From: Mycobacterium sp. 3519A
GTDB lineage: Bacteria > Actinomycetota > Actinomycetes > Mycobacteriales > Mycobacteriaceae
DNA: 64,000 nt
NCBI RefSeq assembly: GCF_900240945.1
Contig: NZ_OESG01000013.1
Coordinates: 620,001-684,000, forward strand
Reading direction: 5' to 3'
A model generated the notes under the pieces. The model was given only the letters and a program-made list of their open reading frames with translations. It was not told the origin of the DNA and searched no databases. Numbering within the stretch: the stretch's first letter is position 1; the number at the start of each line of letters is the position of its first letter. Below are positions 37,837-49,306 of this stretch, in pieces. The position numbers were made by a program, and so were the translations under genes.

Positions 37837-39038
37837 GCCAGGTCACCTCCGCTGGCCCGGACTCCGGACCGGAACTTGGGTACGCGCATCACGACTTTCG
37901 TACCTGCGCCCACCGCCGTCTCGACCACCAGACCGTAGTCGTTGCCGAACGCCGCGCGCAGCCGATGGTCGACATTGGTCAACCCGACGTGCGCCGAAGG
38001 ACCGTCGGAATCGGAGGCGGCCAGCGCGTCGGCGTGTGCGGTGCGCAGCACGTCGGGATCCATCCCGGCGCCGTCGTCCTCGACGGTGATCACACAGTCG
38101 GATCTCTCGTCGCTGGCCACGATCTCCACCAGACCGCCGCCCCGGCCGGCCAGCCCGTGCCGCACCGCGTTCTCGACCAGTGGCTGCAATGCCAAAAATG
38201 GCACGACGACGTTGAGCACCTCGGGCGCGACCTGCAGTCTCACCACCAGGGATTCGCCGAATCGGGCCCGCTCCAGACGCAGGTAGCGGTCGATGTTGTG
38301 CAACTCCTCAGCGAGGGTGGTGAATTGGCCTGCGGCGCGGAACGAGTACCGGGTGAAGTCGGCGAAATCGAGGATCAGTTCGCGTGCGCGGTCCGGATCC
38401 GTGCGGACGAACGACGCGATCGTGTTCAACGCGTTGTAGACGAAGTGCGGACTGATCTGCGCCCGCAGCGCCAGCACCTCGGCGCGGTCCAGCCGGGCCC
38501 TCGACGCATCCAACTCGGCGAGTTCGATCTGGCTCGACGCGTAGCGGGCCACTTCGCCGACGGCGCCGAGCATCCCTGGTCCCGGCGTCTGCGTCGTCAC
38601 CACCGCGAGTACGCCGATGACTCCCGAGCCGTCGGCGAGCAGCGGTTGGGCGATGACCGCAGGCTGCCCACCCGACATCACCCGACGTTGGCCGGTCATC
38701 GAATCATGCGCAGCGCGTTGGCTTTCCGCGAGCACGTCTTCCGACCAGACCGCGGCGTCGACGGGATCGCGCACCAGCACCCGACCTTCGGCGTCGAACA
38801 CGACGACGGCGTCCGCGCCGGTGAGCTTCCGCAGATGCGGCGCCGCAGCGCGTGCCGACTCGTCATCCAGGCCCTTACGCAGCGCACGCGCCGCCAGTGA
38901 TGCGGTATGAAGTGTCTCGTGTACCGCGCGTTCGGTCGGCGTCGCCACCACCCGTCGGCTCCTGACGAGGTACGCCGTGGCGGCCAGAGCGGCCGCCACC
39001 AACGCCGCGACGACCACCGTCAGGACCGCGCCGGACAT
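37833..39038 (-). CDS. LytS-type sensor histidine kinase
   Basis: 401 aa. One N-terminal membrane helix (VLTVVVAALVAAALAATAYLV), a GAF/PAS-like sensor region about residues 35-170, then the His_kinase domain with phospho-accepting His198 in QISPHFVYNALNTIASF and the ATP-binding N box PLVENAVRHG, ending with VGLTNVDHRLRAAFG. It lacks the multi-helix 5TMR sensor typical of LytS, so the signal may be cytoplasmic. It is the first gene of the minus-strand operon, divergent from acs. Confidence 0.9.
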   Translation of the reverse strand: MSGAVLTVVVAALVAAALAATAYLVRSRRVVATPTERAVHETLHTASLAARALRKGLDDESARAAAPHLRKLTGADAVVVFDAEGRVLVRDPVDAAVWSEDVLAESQRAAHDSMTGQRRVMSGGQPAVIAQPLLADGSGVIGVLAVVTTQTPGPGMLGAVGEVARYASSQIELAELDASRARLDRAEVLALRAQISPHFVYNALNTIASFVRTDPDRARELILDFADFTRYSFRAAGQFTTLAEELHNIDRYLRLERARFGESLVVRLQVAPEVLNVVVPFLALQPLVENAVRHGLAGRGGGLVEIVASDERSDCVITVEDDGAGMDPDVLRTAHADALAASDSDGPSAHVGLTNVDHRLRAAFGNDYGLVVETAVGAGTKVVMRVPKFRSGVRASGGDLA

Positions 39039-39141
39039 TTCACCTCACTGCACGACCGTTGGGCCGACGTCACAGACCGGTCGGCGCGGGGTTCGCGCCG
39101 CTCGCAGACCAGTGTGGCGCACGACCGTCTGAGGCCGATTT

Positions 39142-39157
39142 GGTGATTACGCTCACC
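39142..39157 (+). promoter_or_regulatory. CRP-like palindrome at the acs start
   Basis: GGTGA-TTACGC-TCACC, a perfect palindrome with the GTGA-N6-TCAC CRP core, ends four bases before the acs ATG. There is no ribosome site before that ATG, so the mRNA may be leaderless and a bound CRP would then cover the promoter. Binding is inferred. Confidence 0.55.
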
Positions 39158-39161
39158 CTGC

Positions 39162-41126
<1,965 letters not shown>

Positions 41127-41127
41127 G

Positions 41128-41991
41128 TCAGGCGCGGCCCCGCCAGGTCCTCGGCGAGGTGCCGTGCGTGCGGCGAAACTGCCTGCTGAAGTAGCCCGGA
41201 TCGGAGATACCGACGCGTCTGGCGACTTCCGCGACGGAAAGTTCCGTGCTGGACAGCAGGCTGCGCGCCTCCGCCATCCGGCGCTCGATGATCCACTCCT
41301 GCACCGTGCGGCCGGTGCGGCGGCGCACGACGGTCGTCAGATGCCCCGGCGTGACACCGAGTTCGCCGGCCACATCGCGCAGCGACAGCGGTTCGCCGCG
41401 GTGCCGGTCGATCACCGAGAACACCTCGGCCAGCAGGGGTTCGCCGCTGCGCCGAAGATCGCCGACCACGTCGTCCGCGAGCCGCGCGACGTCGATCAGC
41501 AGCAGCGTCAGATGCGCCAATGCCGCTTGCCGGTAGCCGTCTCTGCGTTCCGCCAGTTCGGTTTCGATCGACGCGATGGCCGCAGACCACACCGGTCGGC
41601 GCGCTTCAGGCACTGTGAGTTGCAGCAGTCCGCTGGATTTCCCGTGCACGAATGGGAACAGCAGCGGGTGTGCCCGCCACGACGGCCACGGTGATCGCGC
41701 GTCACCGTCGAGCGCCGCGGGATCGAAGAACACGCCAAGCCCGCTGTCGCGATGAGGCACCCGGTTCGGGTCGACGGCCACGCCCGGGGCGACGACGTAC
41801 ACCACGCCGGCGGCTGCGGAGTACCACAGCACCGGAAAATCGTGGATGTGTACTTCATGGACGAGCATGCCGTCCGCTCTGACCACCGACACCGGAGGAG
41901 TGTCGGAGTCGGCCCGGTACTGGTAGACCGGCAGGCCGTCGCGCAGACTCACCAGCCGCGAAGGTGACACCATGGGCCAAAGATAGTCCAT
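41128..41991 (-). CDS. AraC-family transcriptional regulator
   Basis: 287 aa. An N-terminal cupin-like sensing domain (VHEVHIHDFPVLWYSAAAGVVYVVAPG) is followed by two HTH units at the C-terminus: SLRDVAGELGVTPGHLTTVVRRRTG and SVAEVARRVGISDPGYFSRQFRRTHGTSPRTWR. Two starts are possible, 41991 and 41973 (MVSPSRLV); neither has a strong ribosome site. It lies convergent to acs (its stop lies two bases beyond the acs stop) and divergent from a methyltransferase, its likeliest target. Confidence 0.88.
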   Translation of the reverse strand: MDYLWPMVSPSRLVSLRDGLPVYQYRADSDTPPVSVVRADGMLVHEVHIHDFPVLWYSAAAGVVYVVAPGVAVDPNRVPHRDSGLGVFFDPAALDGDARSPWPSWRAHPLLFPFVHGKSSGLLQLTVPEARRPVWSAAIASIETELAERRDGYRQAALAHLTLLLIDVARLADDVVGDLRRSGEPLLAEVFSVIDRHRGEPLSLRDVAGELGVTPGHLTTVVRRRTGRTVQEWIIERRMAEARSLLSSTELSVAEVARRVGISDPGYFSRQFRRTHGTSPRTWRGRA

Positions 41992-42031
41992 CTACCGCCG
42001 ATGATCACCCAACATTGGTGCGCCCTAGCGG

Positions 42032-42712
42032 GTGATGATGAACAGCATGACCGAACATCGTCCACATACCGCCACCCATCAGCATGACTACATCCCTGCG
42101 TTCGGCAAGGATGCGCTGCTACCGTTCTACGACCTGCTGACCAGGGCGCTCGGCATGGGCCGCAACTACGATGCGCTGGTCGCGCAGGCCGATCTCAGCG
42201 ACGGGTCACGGGTACTGGAGATCGGCTGCGGTACCGGCAACGTGACCACCCGCATCAAGCGTGCGGCGCCGGGCGCAGACGTCGTCGGCACCGACCCAGA
42301 CCCGCTCGCGCTCGCCAGGTCGCAGCGAAAAGTACAGGGCCTCAACGGTGTCCGCTTCGAGCGGGCGTATGCGCAAGAGCTGCCGTTCGCCGACGGCGAG
42401 TTCGACCGCGTACTGTCCTCGATGATGCTGCACCACCTGGACGACGACGTGAAAGCCGCTGCGGCAGCCGAAATCTTCCGCGTGCTGCGCCCTGGCGGTT
42501 CGGTGCACATTCTCGATATCGGTGGCGCCATGACCGCCGCCGACGGCTTCGCGGCGCGACGGATGCTGCGCAGTCCGCACGTCACCGGCAGCCTCGGTGA
42601 CGCGATCCCGCGGCTGCTGCGGTCAGCCGGGTTCGACGCGGGTGTGGTGGCTTCGCGACCGCATCGCTTCGTCGGCAGGCTGACGTTCTACCGCGGCATC
42701 CGCGGCGCCTAG
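42032..42712 (+). CDS. Class I SAM-dependent methyltransferase
   Basis: 226 aa. Motif I VLEIGCGTGNVTTRI, then VVGTDPDPLALARSQRK, LPFADGEFDRVLSSMMLHH and LRPGGSVHILDIGG make up the Rossmann methyltransferase core (Methyltransf_11/25). The acceptor is unknown. Candidate starts are GTG 42032 and ATGs 42035, 42038 and 42047. An inverted repeat ATCACCC/GGGTGAT (42004-42010, 42030-42036) flanks the start and may be the AraC site. Confidence 0.83.
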   Translation: MMMNSMTEHRPHTATHQHDYIPAFGKDALLPFYDLLTRALGMGRNYDALVAQADLSDGSRVLEIGCGTGNVTTRIKRAAPGADVVGTDPDPLALARSQRKVQGLNGVRFERAYAQELPFADGEFDRVLSSMMLHHLDDDVKAAAAAEIFRVLRPGGSVHILDIGGAMTAADGFAARRMLRSPHVTGSLGDAIPRLLRSAGFDAGVVASRPHRFVGRLTFYRGIRGA

Positions 42713-43365
42713 AGCGGGTTCTGGCGCAGGTAGCCGTACACCGCGCCGAAGTTCTTGTTGACCTCGTCGGGGATCGGCACAGGTCCACCGAGAGCTCTTG
42801 CACCCCAGACGATTTGCGCGGTCCGTTCGACCAGCGCGGTGACGTGCAGCACCTTGTCGGGCCGCGGGCCGACCGCGACAAGCCCGTGGTTGGCGATCAA
42901 CGCGGCCGCGCGGCCCTCCAGCGCCTTGACTGCGTTGGTGCCGACGTCCGGGGTGCCCGATGCGGCGTAGTCCGCGCAGCGGATGTCGCCGCCGCAGTAC
43001 ACCGCGAACTCGTCGACCGCTGCGGGTATCGGCTGGTGCGCGACCGCGAACATGGTGGCCCACACCGGATGGCTGTGTATCACGCTGCCGATGTCGTCGA
43101 AGGCCTGATAACACGCCAAATGCAACGCCATCTCCGACGACGGTGCCCTGCCGTCCTTGGCGGCCACCACCGCGCCGTCGGGGTCGACGACGACGAGGTC
43201 GTCGAGCGCCATGTCGGCGTAGTCCACCGACGACGGCGTGATGACGAGGTTGCCGTCGTCGCGGCGGGCCGAGATGTTGCCTGCCGTGCCCTCGACGAGA
43301 CCGCGCCGCAGCATGTCCTTAGCCGCGGCCAGCACCGCGTCCGCCGCGTTCTCGACGAATCTCAT
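42709..43365 (-). CDS. Class II aldolase/adducin family protein (fuculose-phosphate aldolase type)
   Basis: 218 aa. Zinc ligands appear in IHSHPVWATM and ANHGLVAVG; the phosphate-binding GTAGNISAR is at the N-terminus. Family members cleave L-fuculose-1-phosphate or related ketose phosphates to DHAP and an aldehyde. The start overlaps the stop of the dehydrogenase gene (ATGA), and an FGGY kinase is divergent, suggesting a sugar or sugar-acid route. The true substrate is unknown. The M. tuberculosis equivalent is annotated fucA. Confidence 0.85.
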   Translation of the reverse strand: MRFVENAADAVLAAAKDMLRRGLVEGTAGNISARRDDGNLVITPSSVDYADMALDDLVVVDPDGAVVAAKDGRAPSSEMALHLACYQAFDDIGSVIHSHPVWATMFAVAHQPIPAAVDEFAVYCGGDIRCADYAASGTPDVGTNAVKALEGRAAALIANHGLVAVGPRPDKVLHVTALVERTAQIVWGARALGGPVPIPDEVNKNFGAVYGYLRQNPL

Positions 43366-44336
43366 TTCAGCACCTCCGGGTTGGCGATATGCGCGGGCGC
43401 TTGTCCGGACAGCAGTGCGTCGAGGCCGTCGGCGACCATCTGCGCTTGCCGGGCCTCAGTGTTCCACGTCGCCCCGCCGATGTGCGGTGTCAGGACGACG
43501 TTCGGCATGACGGTCAGCGGATGGTCGACCGGCAGCCACTCGCCGACGAAGTGGTCGAGGCCTGCCGCGGCCACCTTGCCGCTGCGCAGCGCGTCGACCA
43601 GCGCGTCGGTGTCGTGCAGTTGTGCCCGTGCGCTGTTGACGAAGACCACGCCGTCACGCATCGCGGCGAACTGGGCGGTGCCGACCATGCCCACGGTCTG
43701 TCCGGTGACGGGGGCGTGCAGCGAGACGATGTCCGCCTCGGCGAGAAGTTCGTCGAGGCTGTGGGTGGCATCGTCGCAATACGGGTCGCAGGCGATGACG
43801 TTGACGCCGAGTCCTTCCAGCCGCCACTGCACCGCCCTGCCGACGGCGCCGAGCCCGATCAGGCCCGCGGTCTGCCCGGCCAGCTCCCACGCCCGGAACC
43901 GCTGATACGGGATCGTGCCGTCGCGAAAGGCCTGACCTGCCCGCACGTCCGCGTCGGCGGTGATCAGGTGTCGGGTGGCAGCCAGCAGCAGGGCGAGCGT
44001 CATCTCGGCGACGGCGTCGGCGTTGCGGCCGGGAGTGTAGAGCACCGGGACGCCCGCCTTCGTGGCGCCAGGGATGTCGACGTTGTTGGGATCGCCGCGC
44101 GTGGACGCGACGGCCCACAGTGGCAGGTCGAACACCGGGCCTGCCACCGAATCACTCTCGACCACAAGCAGATTCGCGCCCTCCGCCGCGGTGCGTTCGG
44201 CCAATTGGTCGGCGCTGTAGATGCGCAGCGGCGTCTGGTCGATCCACGGGTCGTAGACCACGTCGGCCAATTCCCGGAGTTTCGCGAGGCCGGCACCGCG
44301 CAGCGGGGCCGTGACAAGCGCTCGAAGTTCTGTCAC
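43362..44336 (-). CDS. D-2-hydroxyacid dehydrogenase (SerA-like)
   Basis: 324 aa, without the ACT domain of true SerA. The NAD-binding motif GLIGLGAVGRAVQWRLEGLG is central. The catalytic set appears as NSARAQ (Arg), LDHFVGEWLP (Glu) and TPHIGGAT (His). It would oxidise or reduce a 2-hydroxy acid. It is translationally coupled to the aldolase downstream and 21 bases from the divergent kinase start. The mycobacterial orthologue is annotated serA2, but a role in serine synthesis is not supported by this context. Confidence 0.85.
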   Translation of the reverse strand: MTELRALVTAPLRGAGLAKLRELADVVYDPWIDQTPLRIYSADQLAERTAAEGANLLVVESDSVAGPVFDLPLWAVASTRGDPNNVDIPGATKAGVPVLYTPGRNADAVAEMTLALLLAATRHLITADADVRAGQAFRDGTIPYQRFRAWELAGQTAGLIGLGAVGRAVQWRLEGLGVNVIACDPYCDDATHSLDELLAEADIVSLHAPVTGQTVGMVGTAQFAAMRDGVVFVNSARAQLHDTDALVDALRSGKVAAAGLDHFVGEWLPVDHPLTVMPNVVLTPHIGGATWNTEARQAQMVADGLDALLSGQAPAHIANPEVLK

Positions 44337-44357
44337 GACTGATCATGCTGGCGTACG

Positions 44358-45677
44358 GTGACGGCCGTGTCAGGCAAAGACGTCACAATCGGCATCGACA
44401 TCGGCACAACCGCCGTGAAAGCCGTCGCTGCCGACGCCGACGGCACCGTGGTCGCCAGGACACGGATTCCGCACCGGCTGCTGGTGCCTGCGCCGGACCG
44501 CCTCGAGCACGACGCCGAGGGCGCCTGGCGCCGGGGACCGCTGGCGGCGCTGGCAGAACTCGACCGAGGTGACGTGAAGGCGGTGGCGGTCACGGCGATG
44601 GTGCCGTCGTTGACCGCCGTCGACGAAATCGGCAGACCGCTGACCCCTGGGCTGCTGTATGGCGACAGCAGGGGCAGGGGAGCGGGCGGCGTGAGCACCA
44701 CGTTCCTGTCCGGCGAATCGGTCGAGTTCCTGCGCTGGACCGCGCAGCAGGCCCCCGACGCCAAGGGCTACTGGCCCGCGGCCGCGGTGGCCAACCACGC
44801 GCTCGCCGGTGCGGCCGTGGTCGACGCGGCCACCGCGAGCACCATGTATCCGTTGTACGACGGCACCGGGTGGAGCGATGACCTGTGCGCGGAGTGCGGT
44901 GCGACCGCCGACCGCATGCCCGCCGTCGCGCAGACAGGTGAGGTGGTCGGCCAACTCGGCGACGCCGTGCTGTCCGCCGGTTCGGTCGACGCGCTGTGCG
45001 AACAGCTCGTCGCAGGCGCCGAGGAGGACGGCGATGTCGTCGTGCTATGCGGCACGACGCTGATCGTGTGGATCACGATCGGTGAGTACCGCGAGGTGCC
45101 CGGTCTGTGGACGCTGCCGCACGGCACGCAGGGCAAATTCCAGATCGGCGGCCCGAGCAACGCCGGTGGGTTGTTCCTCAATTGGGTCAACGGCCTTGTG
45201 GCGGAGGATGATTCGACAGTTCAACCTGGTGGCGTGCCGGTCTGGTCGCCCTATGTGCGCGGTGAGCGGGTGCCGTATCACGATCCGGATCGACGGGCCG
45301 TGCTTCACGGGTTGGATCTCACCCACGGCGGTGCCGCGGTGCGCCGCGCAGGTTTCGAAGCGTCCGGTTTCGTGGTGCGCCAACTGATCGACCGCAGCGG
45401 CGCGTCACCAAGCAGGATCGTGGCGACCGGTGGTGGCACCCGCGTCCGTCCGTGGATGCAGGCGATGGCCGACGCGACCGGGCTGCCGGTCGCGGTGTCC
45501 GCGGTCCCGGAAGGCGCAGCGCTGGGTGCCGCGTTCATCGCCAGAGTCGCCGCAGGCCTCGAGACGTCGACCGCCGACGCGGTCAGGTGGGCGTCGACGG
45601 AACGCGTGGTCGAGCCAGACCCGTTGTGGGCCAACGCAATGGCAGACCGCTATCAGCGCTTTACCGCGGAGACGTAG
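44358..45677 (+). CDS. FGGY-family carbohydrate kinase
   Basis: 439 aa, slightly shorter than xylulose kinases (about 490). The N-terminal ATPase motif VTIGIDIGTTAVKAVAAD and C-terminal GGGTRVRPWMQAMADATGLPV and PEGAALGAAFIA are FGGY features. It phosphorylates a sugar or polyol of unknown identity. GTG 44358 or GTG 44367 could be the start. With the divergent aldolase and dehydrogenase it forms a probable catabolic set. The M. tuberculosis equivalent is called xylB. Confidence 0.86.
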   Translation: MTAVSGKDVTIGIDIGTTAVKAVAADADGTVVARTRIPHRLLVPAPDRLEHDAEGAWRRGPLAALAELDRGDVKAVAVTAMVPSLTAVDEIGRPLTPGLLYGDSRGRGAGGVSTTFLSGESVEFLRWTAQQAPDAKGYWPAAAVANHALAGAAVVDAATASTMYPLYDGTGWSDDLCAECGATADRMPAVAQTGEVVGQLGDAVLSAGSVDALCEQLVAGAEEDGDVVVLCGTTLIVWITIGEYREVPGLWTLPHGTQGKFQIGGPSNAGGLFLNWVNGLVAEDDSTVQPGGVPVWSPYVRGERVPYHDPDRRAVLHGLDLTHGGAAVRRAGFEASGFVVRQLIDRSGASPSRIVATGGGTRVRPWMQAMADATGLPVAVSAVPEGAALGAAFIARVAAGLETSTADAVRWASTERVVEPDPLWANAMADRYQRFTAET

Positions 45678-46552
45678 TTGAGCCCCGAGAAGAACCCGAT
45701 CGTGTCGTCTTCGGGGAACTCGAACCCGTTGGCCGCGTACGCCTCCCGCATCGACTGCACGGTGACCTCCCAACCGTGTGCCGCCAGGTAGTCGGTGACG
45801 TGATTGCGTTCGCCGTGGTAGATCAGGTCCTTCATCTCGATGTCGCTGCCGTACTTCTTGAGCCGCTCGGTGATCTGCTGTGAGCGCTCGTCGGCGAACA
45901 TCGTCATGTCCGGGATGTGCTCGGTGGCGACGCAGCTACCGGGGGCGCTGAGCTCGTTGATCCGATCGAACAGCAGATCCTGCGCGTCCGGCGGCAGATA
46001 GATCAGCAGACCTTCGGCGATCCACGCGGTGGGCTTCGCGGCGTCGAAGCCGTTGTCCAGCAGCGCCTTCGGCCAATCGTTGCGCAGGTCGATCGCGATG
46101 GTCCGGTGCTCCGCCTTCGCTTCGGCGTCCAGCCCGGCCAACGTCTGGGTCTTGAACGCGATGACCTCCGGCTGGTCCAGTTCGTAGACCGTCGTGCCGT
46201 CCGGCCAGTCCAGCCGGTACGCCCTGGCATCCAGACCGGCGGCGAGAATCACCGCCTGGCGCACCCCCGCGGCGGCGGCGTCGGTGAACAACTTGTCGAA
46301 CCAGCGGGTGCGCACGGTCATGCTCTCTGCGGCCCGGCGCATGTTGAACTCCGGATCGACATCCTCGAAATTGATGTCGCCGTCGAGCGTCCTGGTGAAA
46401 AAGTCCAACCCGACGGCGCGCACCAGCGGTTCGGCGAACGGATCGTCGATGAGGCCGTCCCGGCTGGCCAGTGCCCGTTGCGCTGCCACCATCGTGGCGG
46501 TGGCCCCGACGCTGGAGGCCAGGTCCCAGGAATCGCCATCTGTCCGTGCCAT
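45653..46552 (-). CDS. LCM-family SAM-dependent methyltransferase, copy 1
   Basis: 299 aa, of the mycobacterial TIGR00027/leucine carboxyl methyltransferase-like family. It has [21 protein letters not shown], the SAM motif [20 protein letters not shown] and VYELDQPEVIAFK, then [16 protein letters not shown]. Substrates of this large family are unknown. The 3' end overlaps the kinase by 25 bases (convergent). It is last of four tandem paralogues. Confidence 0.87.
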   Translation of the reverse strand: MARTDGDSWDLASSVGATATMVAAQRALASRDGLIDDPFAEPLVRAVGLDFFTRTLDGDINFEDVDPEFNMRRAAESMTVRTRWFDKLFTDAAAAGVRQAVILAAGLDARAYRLDWPDGTTVYELDQPEVIAFKTQTLAGLDAEAKAEHRTIAIDLRNDWPKALLDNGFDAAKPTAWIAEGLLIYLPPDAQDLLFDRINELSAPGSCVATEHIPDMTMFADERSQQITERLKKYGSDIEMKDLIYHGERNHVTDYLAAHGWEVTVQSMREAYAANGFEFPEDDTIGFFSGLNYVSAVKR

Positions 46553-46561
46553 GTAGACCTC

Positions 46562-47461
46562 CTAGTCGAGGATCGCCGAGAGATACCCGGAGTCGCCGGC
46601 GAGCTCAGTCAGCTCATCGGTGGGATACTCGAATCCGTTGAGCGCAAATGCTTTCCGTGAGGAGCGGACGGTGACCTTCCAGCGCTTGGCCGCCAGGTAC
46701 TCACCGGCCGCGGTCCGGTCACCCGTGTAGAACAACTCCGTGAAGTCGAGATTTGATCCCATCCGGCGTGACCGTTCGTTGAGTTTATCGGTCCACTGGG
46801 TCGCCGAACCACCGAACACCATGTGCTCGGTGGCCAGCCGACTGCCTGCCGCGCTGAGCGCGGTGATGTTGTCGAACAGCCGGTCCTGCGCGTCGGGCGG
46901 GAGGTAGATCAGCAGCCCTTCGGCAATCCACGCGGTCGGTATGCCCGGATCGAACCCGTGCTCCCGCAATGCGGTCGGCCAGTCGTCCCGCAGATCGACG
47001 GCTACCGCGCGCCGATCGGCGGCCGGGGCGGCGCCGAGCGCGGCCAGTGTCCTGCTCTTGAATTCGAGCACCTGTGGCTGGTCGATCTCGAACACCACGG
47101 TGTCCCGCGGCCATGCTAACCGGTAGGCGCGGGTGTCCAGTCCGGAGGCCAGGATGACCGCCTGCCGTATCCCTGCCGATCCGGCGCTGATGAAGAAGTC
47201 GTCGAAAAACCTTGTGCGAACGGCGATCTGCTCACAGATGTGCTGGCGGCCGAGCACCGGATCGTCGTCGAAGTCGAGGTCGCCGTCGGCCAGCTTGTCG
47301 AAGTGCTCGAGGCCGACGGCCTTGACCAGCGCATCGGCGAACGGATCGGTGATCAGCGGATCGGGCTGTTTGGACGCCAGCGCACGCGCCGCCGCGACGC
47401 TTGTGGCGGTCGCACCAACGCTTGACGCCAAATCCCAGGTGTCTCCTTCGATTCGGGCCAT
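46562..47461 (-). CDS. LCM-family SAM-dependent methyltransferase, copy 2
   Basis: 299 aa. Same architecture as its neighbours: [53 protein letters not shown] and [16 protein letters not shown]. The region [19 protein letters not shown] differs most from the other copies and may bear on substrate choice. It is 9 bases before copy 1 in the same direction. Confidence 0.87.
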   Translation of the reverse strand: MARIEGDTWDLASSVGATATSVAAARALASKQPDPLITDPFADALVKAVGLEHFDKLADGDLDFDDDPVLGRQHICEQIAVRTRFFDDFFISAGSAGIRQAVILASGLDTRAYRLAWPRDTVVFEIDQPQVLEFKSRTLAALGAAPAADRRAVAVDLRDDWPTALREHGFDPGIPTAWIAEGLLIYLPPDAQDRLFDNITALSAAGSRLATEHMVFGGSATQWTDKLNERSRRMGSNLDFTELFYTGDRTAAGEYLAAKRWKVTVRSSRKAFALNGFEYPTDELTELAGDSGYLSAILD

Positions 47462-47471
47462 GTGTTGTCTC

Positions 47472-48374
47472 CTAAGTGCGTGTCGCGACGACCGCGAGCG
47501 ATGCGCTCAGCGGCGCCACCTCGTCGCTGACCGGGAACTCGCGGCCGTAGCCGGCGAACACCTCCGGTCGCGTCCTGGTGGATACCTGCCATCCGTGCGC
47601 GGTCAGATAGTCGCCGACGTGCGCCCGCTCGCCGGCGTAGAACAGTTGCGACAGGTCGACGTCGAACCCGTGCTCGCGCCACTGGCCGCCCAGCTTCTTC
47701 GTCCGTTCGGCGACCGCGGCGCCGGCGTCCGGGTGGTACTCGGTGGCTAGTTGGCTGCCGGGTGCGCTGAGCGCGGTGATGTTGTCGAACAGCCGGTCCT
47801 GCGCGTCGGGTGGCAGGTAGATGAGCAGCCCCTCGGCGCTCCACGCCGTCGGTTTGGTCGCGTCGAATCCGCTGGCGCGCAACGCCTCCGGCCAGTCGTC
47901 GCGCAGGTCGACGGCGACGGTGCGCCGCTCGGCGGTCGGCGTCGCCCCGATCGAAGTCATGGTCGCCGTCTTGAACTCGATCACCTGCGGCTGGTCGATC
48001 TCGTAGACGGTGGTGCCCGCGGCCCACGGCAACCGATAGGCCCGTGCGTCCAGCCCGGACGCCAGGATCACCGCCTGCGTGATGCCCGCCTTACCCGCGT
48101 CTACGAAGAAGTCGTCGAAGAACTTCGTCCGCACCGCGATGACGCCTGCCATCAACCGGGGGCCGTTCCCGTCGAGCGCGGTCAGCGGGATCTCGCCGTC
48201 CACCAGTCGGGTGAAGAAGTCGACGCCGACGGCGCGCACCAGGTCGGCCGCGAACGGGTCGACGATCAACGGCTCCGGTTCACCGCTGGCCAGCGCCCGC
48301 GCCGCGGCGACCATGGTGGCCGTCGCTCCGACGCTGGACGCCAGATCCCAGCTGTCGGCCTCCGAGCGCGTCAT
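47472..48374 (-). CDS. LCM-family SAM-dependent methyltransferase, copy 3
   Basis: 300 aa from ATG 48374, which overlaps the stop of copy 4 (ATGA). Motifs are [51 protein letters not shown] and [17 protein letters not shown] longer open frame reaches into copy 4 but is antisense-like noise there. It is closest to copy 4 in the N-terminal [13 protein letters not shown] region. Confidence 0.87.
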   Translation of the reverse strand: MTRSEADSWDLASSVGATATMVAAARALASGEPEPLIVDPFAADLVRAVGVDFFTRLVDGEIPLTALDGNGPRLMAGVIAVRTKFFDDFFVDAGKAGITQAVILASGLDARAYRLPWAAGTTVYEIDQPQVIEFKTATMTSIGATPTAERRTVAVDLRDDWPEALRASGFDATKPTAWSAEGLLIYLPPDAQDRLFDNITALSAPGSQLATEYHPDAGAAVAERTKKLGGQWREHGFDVDLSQLFYAGERAHVGDYLTAHGWQVSTRTRPEVFAGYGREFPVSDEVAPLSASLAVVATRT

Positions 48375-49306
48375 TTCAGCACACCGCTGACGTACTGCAG
48401 TTCGCCGAAGTCGACGGCGTCCTCCTCGCTGTCGGTGACGATCGGTGGCAGACCGTTGGCGGCGAACAGTTCGCCGACGCTGCTGCGCTTCAGTTGCCAG
48501 CCGTGATCGCCGAGATAGGCCGCGGCCTCGTTGCGGTCGCCGAGGTACACCAGTTCGGCGAAGTCGAGGTCGAAGCCGTGCTGGCGCCACTGCTCCGAGG
48601 CGGCCTGCATGCGCTGGATCGCCTTCTCGTGGTCGTCCGGGTTGATCGTCGGCACGCTCTCGACCGCGATCCGGCTGCCGGGCGCGCTGAGTTCGGTGAT
48701 GGTGTCCAGCAGCCGGTCCTGCGCGTCGGGCGGCAGGTAGCCCAGCAGCCCCTCGGCGCTCCACGCCGTCGGCTGCTTCGGGTCGAAGCCCTCTTCGATC
48801 AGCGCGGACGGCCAGTCGTAGCGCAGATCCATCGCGACCGTGCGGCGGTCCGCGGTCGGCTCGGCGCCCAGGTCGGCCAGCGTCCTGGTCTTGAACTCGA
48901 TGACCTCGGGTTGGTCGATCTCGTAGACGGTGGTCCCCGCGGGCCATGCCAGCCGGTAGGCACGGGCGTCCAGGCCCGACGCGAGGATCACGGCCTGCCG
49001 GATGCCGGCCCGCGTCGCGTCGAGAAAGAACTCGTCGAAGAACTTCGTTCGCACCGCCATGTTGTCGGTCATCCGCTGCATGCCGACCGTCTGGTTGTCG
49101 GTGTCCAGATCCTCGGGTCGAAGCTCACCGGTGACCAGTCGGGTGAAGAAGTCCACGCCGACGGCGCGCACCAGCGGATCGGCATACGGATCGTTGATCA
49201 ACGGTTCCTCGGCGGCAGTGGCCATCGCGCGGGCTGCTGCCACCATGGTGGCGGTGGCCCCGACACTCGATGCCAGATCCCACGTGTCGTTGTCCGTACG
49301 TGCCAT
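48371..49306 (-). CDS. LCM-family SAM-dependent methyltransferase, copy 4
   Basis: 311 aa, the first gene of the four-copy array. [39 protein letters not shown] and [21 protein letters not shown] are conserved; [16 protein letters not shown] has Gly where the others have Ile. The array is transcribed away from secY. The palindrome-like TTACTTAGGCCATGTAA (49340-49356) sits upstream. Confidence 0.87.
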   Translation of the reverse strand: MARTDNDTWDLASSVGATATMVAAARAMATAAEEPLINDPYADPLVRAVGVDFFTRLVTGELRPEDLDTDNQTVGMQRMTDNMAVRTKFFDEFFLDATRAGIRQAVILASGLDARAYRLAWPAGTTVYEIDQPEVIEFKTRTLADLGAEPTADRRTVAMDLRYDWPSALIEEGFDPKQPTAWSAEGLLGYLPPDAQDRLLDTITELSAPGSRIAVESVPTINPDDHEKAIQRMQAASEQWRQHGFDLDFAELVYLGDRNEAAAYLGDHGWQLKRSSVGELFAANGLPPIVTDSEEDAVDFGELQYVSGVLK

